Of a stretch of 10,757 bases of DNA, positions 6,764 through 10,757 are shown in pieces. The stretch comes from Lentisphaerota bacterium (lineage in GTDB: Bacteria; Verrucomicrobiota; Lentisphaeria; Oligosphaerales; Oligosphaeraceae): contig JAAZIY010000138.1 in assembly GCA_012800625.1 (NCBI GenBank), positions 1-10,757 of the forward strand, read 5' to 3'. The notes under the pieces are model-generated. The model did not search any database. It saw only the letters and a program-made list of their open reading frames with translations, and was not told where the DNA came from. The position numbers and the translations under genes are program-made. Within the stretch, counting starts at the first letter, position 1. Every line of letters starts with the position of its first letter.

Positions 6764-7546
6764 ATGTCGCGTCAAAGCAAAATCATCATTTATCAGGAGC
6801 CGGAGATCAGCAAGGTGCGCGCCGCCGCCCAGGCCTCCGCTCAGGTTCTCGCCAGGCTCTGCTCTGCCGCCCAGCCTGGCATGAGCACCTGGCAGCTCGA
6901 CCAGCTGGCACTCGAGTTCATCCGTGAAACCGGCGGCGAAAGCGCCTTTTTCGGATATCACGGTTTTCCCGGGCAAATCTGCATCTCCATTAACGAAGAA
7001 GTAGTGCACGGCATAGGCAGGCGAGAGCGCATCATCATGCCCGGCGACCTGCTCAGCATAGACGTGGGCGTCAAGCTGGCTGGCTATATAGGCGACAATG
7101 CCCGCAGCATCTGCGCCGGCCAGGCACCCAAGGGCATGGCTGCCAGGCTGCTGGAGACCACTGAGAAGTCGCTGTATGCCGGCATCGCCGCGGCTCTGCC
7201 AGGCAAGCAGGTGCGCGACATAGGTGCGGCGGTGCAAAACCTCGTCGAAAAAGCCGGCATGCACGTGGTCAGAGAACTGGTCGGGCACGGCTGCGGCAGA
7301 AGCATGCACGAGGCGCCAGAAGTGCCCAATTTCAAAATGGCGGGCAGATCGCCGCTCCTGCAGCCAGGCATGATCTTATGCATTGAGCCAATGGTCAACG
7401 TAGGTACACACCGCGTTGTCTTTGACCAGCAAGACCAGTGGACGGTACGCAGCCGAGACGCCTCGCTGTCAGCACATTTCGAACACCAGATATTAATCAC
7501 TACGAACCAGCCGGAGATACTGACTAGATGGCCAAAGACTGTATAA
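6764..7546 (+). CDS. map: Methionine aminopeptidase, type I
   Basis: Removes the initiator Met from nascent proteins with small second residues. The 260-residue protein has the pita-bread fold motifs and all five metal ligands: Asp100 and Asp111 (SIDVGV...YIGDNARS), His182 (HGCGRSMHEAP), Glu208 (CIEPMVN) and Glu240 (HFEHQILIT). The substrate-contacting His82 lies in VVHGIG, where E. coli has HGIP. No N-terminal SH3-ligand or zinc-finger extension is present, so it is the short type Ia form. The start MSRQSKIIIYQEPEISKVR fits the family N-terminus. Its ribosome site is poor (AAGG about 15 bases upstream), suggesting translational coupling to adk. The last 19 bases overlap infA. Confidence 0.96.
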   Translation: MSRQSKIIIYQEPEISKVRAAAQASAQVLARLCSAAQPGMSTWQLDQLALEFIRETGGESAFFGYHGFPGQICISINEEVVHGIGRRERIIMPGDLLSIDVGVKLAGYIGDNARSICAGQAPKGMAARLLETTEKSLYAGIAAALPGKQVRDIGAAVQNLVEKAGMHVVRELVGHGCGRSMHEAPEVPNFKMAGRSPLLQPGMILCIEPMVNVGTHRVVFDQQDQWTVRSRDASLSAHFEHQILITTNQPEILTRWPKTV

Positions 7547-7743
7547 AAATCGAAGGAACCGTCAAAGAACTACTGCCCAACACGCAGTTTCTAGTGACCC
7601 TGGAAAACGGGCACGAGATCATCGCCCACATCAGCGGCAAAATGAGACTGCACTTCATCCGCATCCTGCCCGGAGACCAGGTCACCATCGAAATGTCGCC
7701 CTATGACCTGACCAAAGGGCGCATCACCTACCGCAAACGTTAA
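7528..7743 (+). CDS. infA: Translation initiation factor IF-1
   Basis: Small OB-fold protein that binds the 30S A site and assists IF2 and IF3 during initiation. The 71-residue sequence is standard in length and carries the hallmark segments LPNTQFLVTLENGHEI, AHISGKMR and PYDLTKGRITYRKR. Translation starts inside the map 3' end in another frame; the 19-base overlap and the GGAG at 7513-7516, 11 bases before the ATG, point to coupled translation. The map-infA pairing is common in bacterial spc operons. It is followed by a 319-base gap before rpmJ, where many genomes have only a few dozen bases. Confidence 0.97.
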   Translation: MAKDCIKIEGTVKELLPNTQFLVTLENGHEIIAHISGKMRLHFIRILPGDQVTIEMSPYDLTKGRITYRKR

Positions 7744-7759
7744 GAAAATGCCGCGGCTA

Positions 7760-7793
7760 GCCCTGGACTGAGATTTAAAACCCGGGGCGTTTT
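7760..7793 (+). terminator. Probable intrinsic terminator after infA
   Basis: GCCCTGG (7760-7766) pairs with CCGGGGC (7782-7788) in a 7-bp stem with one G-U pair and a 15-base loop, and is followed by G and four Ts. It lies 17 bases past the infA stop. The stem is strong but the T-tract is short, so it may be partial. It supports ending the adk-map-infA unit here. Confidence 0.45.
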
Positions 7794-7840
7794 AGTGTGT
7801 CTTAGTGTGTCTTAGTGTGTCTTTGTGTGTCTTAGTGTCC
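7791..7840 (-). repeat. Dispersed 10-base-period repeat, copy D (longest)
   Basis: On the minus strand the units are GGACACTAA, GACACACAAA, GACACACTAA, GACACACTAA and GACACACTAA, five units in 50 bases. On the plus strand it appears as repeated TTAGTGTGTC. It matches copy C at 36 of the first 40 positions when inverted. It directly follows the probable infA terminator and is antisense to the flanking genes. No coding potential is seen. Confidence 0.8.
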
Positions 7841-7888
7841 AAATAAACTTTTTCAACTGCCGCGCCTCAGCGATTTTCGTTTTTCAGC

Positions 7889-7916
7889 TTGCATTAATCC
7901 ATAAAGAAGTTATATT
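7889..7916 (+). promoter_or_regulatory. Candidate promoter for rpmJ-rpsM-rpsK-rpoA-rplQ
   Basis: TTGCAT (7889-7894) and TATATT (7911-7916, five of six matches to TATAAT) are separated by 16 bases in the most AT-rich part of the 319-base infA-rpmJ gap. A start near 7923 would leave a leader of about 140 bases before rpmJ, typical of autoregulated ribosomal protein operons. A second, weaker possibility is TCGACA (8003-8008), 16 bases, TATGTA. Confidence 0.35.
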
Positions 7917-7978
7917 TAGTCTTTTCCTCTAGAACCATATTTAGTGGCGAAAACTGTTTCCGGGCGTCCATGATTTGA

Positions 7979-8033
7979 GGGTCTGGTATGTTTTGACGTT
8001 TTTCGACATAGCCTGCCCATGCCTTATGTACCC
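7979..8033 (+). other. Possible structured leader upstream of rpmJ
   Basis: GGGT (7979-7982) can pair with ACCC (8030-8033), and GGTATG (7985-7990) with CATGCC (8018-8023) using one G-U pair, forming an interrupted stem around a T-rich loop. This would fold in the leader of the rpmJ operon if the promoter at 7889-7916 is right. It matches no ribosomal-protein leader I can name, and the pairing could be chance. Confidence 0.2.
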
Positions 8034-8062
8034 AGCCGGAATATCAAGAAAGAAGGTCAACA

Positions 8063-8176
8063 ATGAAAGTCAGAGCCTCGGTAAAAAAAATCTGCATCAA
8101 TTGTCGCATCATCCGTCGTGCCGGTCTGGTGCGTGTGATCTGCAAAAACACGCGTCACAAGCAGCGCCAGGGCTAG
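8063..8176 (+). CDS. rpmJ: 50S ribosomal protein L36, zinc-binding form
   Basis: Very small large-subunit protein that sits near helices of 23S rRNA. The 37-codon frame reads MKVRASVKKICINC and continues to RHKQRQG, a complete L36. The zinc ligands are present as Cys11, Cys14, Cys27 and His32 (C-X2-C-X12-C-X4-H), so it is the C-plus form. AAGG at 8053-8056 lies six bases before the ATG. It heads the cluster and is followed 63 bases later by rpsM, the usual order in spc/alpha regions. Confidence 0.96.
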   Translation: MKVRASVKKICINCRIIRRAGLVRVICKNTRHKQRQG

Positions 8177-8239
8177 TGGTGTCGCAGCGATTTGATATGG
8201 TATGCCCTCAATTTAAGATTTAACTCAGGAAGTAGCAAG

Positions 8240-8635
8240 ATGCCTAGAATCCTTGGTGTGGATATTCCAAACAACAAGCATGTAAATGTCTCTTTGACCT
8301 ATATTTACGGCATAGGCCCCAGCGTGGCCAACGAGATTTGCCGCAGGGCTCAGATTGACCCCATGCTCAAAGCCGGCGATTTGAGCGAAAGCAATATCGC
8401 CGCCATCCTGCAGGTATTGCAGGAGAGCTTCCTCGTCGAGGGCGACCTGCGCCGTCAAGTGGCGCAGAACATCCGCCGCCTCATCGCCATTGGCTCCTAC
8501 AGAGGGCTAAGACATCGCCGCAATCTGCCTGCGCGCGGACAGCGCACCAAAACCAATGCCCGCACACGCAAGGGAGGCAAGAAGACCATCGGCGCTATCC
8601 GCGACAAATCGGCACGCAAGCAGGCCGGCAAATAG
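8240..8635 (+). CDS. rpsM: 30S ribosomal protein S13
   Basis: Head protein of the small subunit that contacts the P-site tRNA and forms bridges to the large subunit. The start is the ATG at 8240, giving 131 residues beginning MPRILGVDIPNNK; AGGA (8227-8230) is its ribosome site, and the longer in-frame extension upstream lacks similarity to S13. The helix-two-turn-helix region YIYGIGPSVANEIC is near 21-34. The basic tail GLRHRRNLPARGQRTKTNAR (89-108) and the Lys/Arg-rich end to residue 131 contact 16S rRNA and tRNA in known structures. In E. coli the S4-binding translational control site lies at this start; with no rpsD in the cluster, that circuit cannot be assumed. Confidence 0.97.
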   Translation: MPRILGVDIPNNKHVNVSLTYIYGIGPSVANEICRRAQIDPMLKAGDLSESNIAAILQVLQESFLVEGDLRRQVAQNIRRLIAIGSYRGLRHRRNLPARGQRTKTNARTRKGGKKTIGAIRDKSARKQAGK

Positions 8636-8638
8636 TCG

Positions 8639-8662
8639 GCACTCGCAGTGCACCCCGCTGCG
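8639..8662 (+). other. Two mutually exclusive hairpins between rpsM and rpsK
   Basis: GCACT-CGC-AGTGC (8639-8651) forms a 5-bp stem. CGCAG (8644-8648) can instead pair with CTGCG (8658-8662) across a 9-base loop. The two share bases 8644-8648, so only one can form at a time. They lie in the 73-base rpsM-rpsK spacer, some 35 bases before the rpsK ribosome site. A regulatory role is speculative. Confidence 0.25.
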
Positions 8663-8708
8663 GACCCAGGCAATATTCATCAACAACAAGGTATTTGGAG
8701 CATAGAAA

Positions 8709-9152
8709 ATGGCAGAAGAAGAAAAAACTGATGTCCTTGAGCAACAGCCAGCGGAAAGCGCCAGCCCGGCCGTCGAACCACGTCGACGCGTTCGCGGACG
8801 CCAGGTTTCCAGCGGCGTAGTACACATAGACTCTACCTACAACAATACTCGAGTGGTGATCACTGACCAGCAGGGCAATGTCATCGCCTGGAGCACCGGC
8901 GGCAAACTGGGCTTCAAAGGCTCGCGCAAAAGTACAGCCTACGTGGCCCAGATGATTGCCGGCGACGCCGCCAAAAAGGCGATCAGCACCTATGGCCTGC
9001 GTGAAGTCGAAGTGCAGGTGAAAGGCGCAGGCAACGGCAGAGAGTCCGCCGTCCGAGGCATAGCTGCTGCCGGCCTGGAAATCAGCCTGCTGCGCGATGT
9101 CACCCCGCTGCCGCACAACGGCTGCCGCCCGCCCAAACGGCGCAGGGTCTGA
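8709..9152 (+). CDS. rpsK: 30S ribosomal protein S11
   Basis: Platform protein of the small subunit, next to the mRNA path around the Shine-Dalgarno helix. The 147 residues include an unusual N-terminal arm: an acidic Glu/Ala/Pro-rich stretch (1-23) followed by a basic RRRVRGR patch (25-31). The conserved core begins at SGVVHIDSTYNNTRVVITD and continues through GSRKSTAYVAQ, KGAGNGRESAVRG and the strongly conserved end DVTPLPHNGCRPPKRRRV. E. coli S11 has 129 residues, so the arm accounts for the extra length. GGAG at 8697-8700, eight bases before the ATG, supports the start. It is followed 62 bases later by rpoA, where rpsD usually intervenes. Confidence 0.97.
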   Translation: MAEEEKTDVLEQQPAESASPAVEPRRRVRGRQVSSGVVHIDSTYNNTRVVITDQQGNVIAWSTGGKLGFKGSRKSTAYVAQMIAGDAAKKAISTYGLREVEVQVKGAGNGRESAVRGIAAAGLEISLLRDVTPLPHNGCRPPKRRRV

Positions 9153-9214
9153 CCAGCACTGACAGCCTTTGCAGCAGTATTGTTTTTTGATATTCACCAG
9201 CAAGGAGATAGCAT

Positions 9215-10243
9215 ATGGCAGGCCTCGAAAATTTTGAACTTCCGCAGTCGGTTGTCGTTGAGGAGTCAAGTGCCACCGCTAAATATGCCAAATTCATAGC
9301 GGAACCCTGGGAAAAAGGCTTTGGACTGACCATTGGCAACGCATTGCGCCGCGTTCTGCTTTCCTCCATCGAGGGGGTTGCGGTTGCCAGCGTGAAGATC
9401 GATGGCGTGGCCCACGAATTCAGCTCGATACCCGGAGTTATGGAGGATGTTATGGAGATCATCCTTAACATCAAGCAATTAAAATTAAGCGGCGAGGGCA
9501 GCTTCCCGCGTCGCATTGAGCTTTATGCCGAAGAGGCCGGACCGGTCACCGCGGCTAATATTGTCGAGGACGGCTTCACCCAGGTCTTGAACCCGGAACT
9601 GCATATTTGCACTTTGGACTCAAATCAGCCTCTGCGCATGGAACTGGAATTGCGCAAAGGGCGCGGATATATATTCTCCGAGGACAACAAGCACGAGGAA
9701 CAGGCCGTTGACACCATCCCGATTGACAGCCATTTCAGCCCGATAGAACGCGTGCGCTACGATGTGCAGGCCTGCCGAGTCGGACAACACACTGATTTTG
9801 ACCGCCTCGAGATTGAGATTTGGACCGACGGGCGCATAAACCCGCGTAAGGCGCTTTCTCAGGCCGCACAGATACTGCGCGGCCATTTGCTCGTCTTTAG
9901 CAACGGCGGGCTTACCGCCATGCTCGCCCCACCAGCAGTAGGACTAAGCGATGAAGAACGCGAATTGGTGCGCAAATTGTGCATAGGCATCAATGATCTG
10001 GAGTTGTCGGTGCGGGCGGTCAACTGCCTAAACCAGGCTAACATCAATTTTTTAGCCGACCTGGTGGAGAAGAGCGAGACACAGATGCTCAAGTTCCGCA
10101 ACTTCGGCAAAAAATCCTTGCAAGAGATCAATGAAAAGCTTGAGGAGCATGGGCTTTCCCTCGAGATGACTTTGGATGAAAATGTAAAAGAAGAGTTGTT
10201 GCGCCAGATTGCACAGCAGCTAGAACCGAATGACAAGGAATAA
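9215..10243 (+). CDS. rpoA: DNA-directed RNA polymerase subunit alpha
   Basis: Alpha dimer scaffolds RNA polymerase assembly and its C-terminal domain binds UP elements and activators. The 342-residue protein (E. coli 329) has a complete N-terminal domain with FGLTIGNALRRVLLSSIEG near residues 33-51 and IPGVMEDVMEIILNIKQL. After a linker it has the C-terminal domain, where ELSVRAVNCL places Arg267 and Asn270 at the positions of E. coli Arg265 and Asn268, and KFRNFGKKSL puts Gly298 at E. coli Gly296; DNA contact residues are thus kept and UP-element use is likely. AAGGAG at 9202-9207 lies seven bases before the ATG. rplQ starts five bases after the stop. Confidence 0.98.
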   Translation: MAGLENFELPQSVVVEESSATAKYAKFIAEPWEKGFGLTIGNALRRVLLSSIEGVAVASVKIDGVAHEFSSIPGVMEDVMEIILNIKQLKLSGEGSFPRRIELYAEEAGPVTAANIVEDGFTQVLNPELHICTLDSNQPLRMELELRKGRGYIFSEDNKHEEQAVDTIPIDSHFSPIERVRYDVQACRVGQHTDFDRLEIEIWTDGRINPRKALSQAAQILRGHLLVFSNGGLTAMLAPPAVGLSDEERELVRKLCIGINDLELSVRAVNCLNQANINFLADLVEKSETQMLKFRNFGKKSLQEINEKLEEHGLSLEMTLDENVKEELLRQIAQQLEPNDKE

Positions 10244-10248
10244 TTCTG

Positions 10249-10677
10249 ATGAGACACCGCAAGTTAACCTTTAAGATAGGTCGCAAGTCGGCGCATGTGC
10301 GTTCTCTGTTGGCCAATTCGGTGTGCAGCTTGATCCAGCATGGCCGCATAACTACGACCATTGTGAAAGCCAAACGCGTGCGCATCCTGGCAGACCAGAT
10401 GGTTACGCTGGGCAAAGAAGGCACTTTGCACGCCCGCAAACTGGCCATTGCCAAGCTGCGCCAACCCGCAACCGTGAGACGGCTGTTTGACGAAATCGCC
10501 CCTGGCTTCCAAAACCGCAATGGCGGCTATACCCGCATCTATAAACTGGGCCCGAGAATCGGCGACGGCGCCGAAATGGCAATACTCGAGTTTGTCGAGT
10601 CTGACGACGTCATGGCGGCGCGTTCCTTGCAGGCCGAGGAGTCTGCCGCCGAGACCGAGGCGCCGGCTCAGTCCTAG
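10249..10677 (+). CDS. rplQ: 50S ribosomal protein L17
   Basis: Large-subunit protein near the peptide exit. The 142 residues carry the L17 landmarks MRHRK, ITTTIVKAKRVR, LGKEGTLHARKLA and the conserved NGGYTRIYKLGPRIGDGAEM near 91-110. The last 25 or so residues form an acidic, Ala/Glu-rich tail (AEESAAETEAPAQS), an extension beyond the compact fold. AAGGA at 10235-10239 inside the rpoA 3' end, nine bases before the ATG, suggests coupling with rpoA. As in most bacteria it closes the alpha operon. Confidence 0.97.
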   Translation: MRHRKLTFKIGRKSAHVRSLLANSVCSLIQHGRITTTIVKAKRVRILADQMVTLGKEGTLHARKLAIAKLRQPATVRRLFDEIAPGFQNRNGGYTRIYKLGPRIGDGAEMAILEFVESDDVMAARSLQAEESAAETEAPAQS

Positions 10678-10705
10678 GCTTCCCAGCACGGTTCAGCATG
10701 AAATC

Positions 10706-10743
10706 AGCCGATAGCGATTATTTTTTGTCGCTATCGGCTTTTT
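10706..10743 (+). terminator. Strong intrinsic terminator of the ribosomal/rpoA operon
   Basis: AGCCGATAGCGA (10706-10717) and TCGCTATCGGCT (10728-10739) form a perfect 12-bp stem with a 10-base T-rich loop, followed by a run of Ts to 10743. It lies 28 bases past the rplQ stop and is the clearest terminator in the window, marking the end of the rpmJ-rplQ unit. Confidence 0.92.
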
Positions 10744-10757
10744 AATTGCCTGACACC

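Noticed and set aside
6272..7309. Minus-strand open frame of 345 codons across adk and map
   Set aside because: It spans two well-supported genes on the other strand and has no family motif, so it is a shadow of their codon bias.
7791..7840. CRISPR array
   Set aside because: The 10-base units are contiguous with no spacers and there are no cas genes, so it is a tandem array and not CRISPR.
7975..8223. Plus-strand open frame of 82 codons over rpmJ
   Set aside because: It runs through the complete rpmJ gene in a different frame and resembles nothing known.

Overview
This is a bacterial chromosomal window of moderately high GC made almost entirely of housekeeping genes. It holds ten protein genes: clpB on the minus strand, then uvrA, adk, map, infA, rpmJ, rpsM, rpsK, rpoA and rplQ on the plus strand. 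No tRNA, rRNA, CRISPR array, transposase or phage gene is visible. The taxon cannot be fixed from the sequence alone. The S11-alpha junction has no rpsD, and adk is not preceded by secY. This argues against a typical gammaproteobacterial or firmicute arrangement. It recalls chlamydiae and spirochaetes, where I remember rpsD lying outside this cluster. A PVC-type or other deep-branching Gram-negative host is a guess, not a conclusion.

Layout: (1) 1-2667 holds clpB, a full-length disaggregase, with its tail end at the left edge. (2) 2668-2956 is the divergent clpB/uvrA intergenic region. (3) 2957-5794 is uvrA, the damage-recognition ATPase of nucleotide excision repair. (4) 5795-6052 is a gene-free gap with repeats and probable signals. 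(5) 6053-7743 is a tight adk-map-infA unit, with map and infA overlapping by 19 bases. (6) 7744-8062 is a second gene-free gap with a probable terminator, a repeat array and a probable promoter. (7) 8063-10677 is rpmJ-rpsM-rpsK-rpoA-rplQ, the downstream end of the classical spc/alpha ribosomal region, closed by a perfect 12-bp intrinsic terminator.

The adk to rplQ genes work together in translation and transcription: nucleotide balance, N-terminal Met removal, initiation factor IF1, ribosomal proteins L36, S13, S11 and L17, and the RNA polymerase alpha subunit. clpB and uvrA are stress and repair genes placed divergently beside them.

The most unusual signal is non-coding. A family of short arrays with a 10-base period (core GACACACTAA, preceded by GGACACGAA) occurs four times, once in each gap that separates transcription units and never inside the compact clusters. 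Two copies lie on each strand. No novel multi-gene system is evident; the repeat family, the split spc/alpha layout and a few candidate RNA structures are what deserve a second look.
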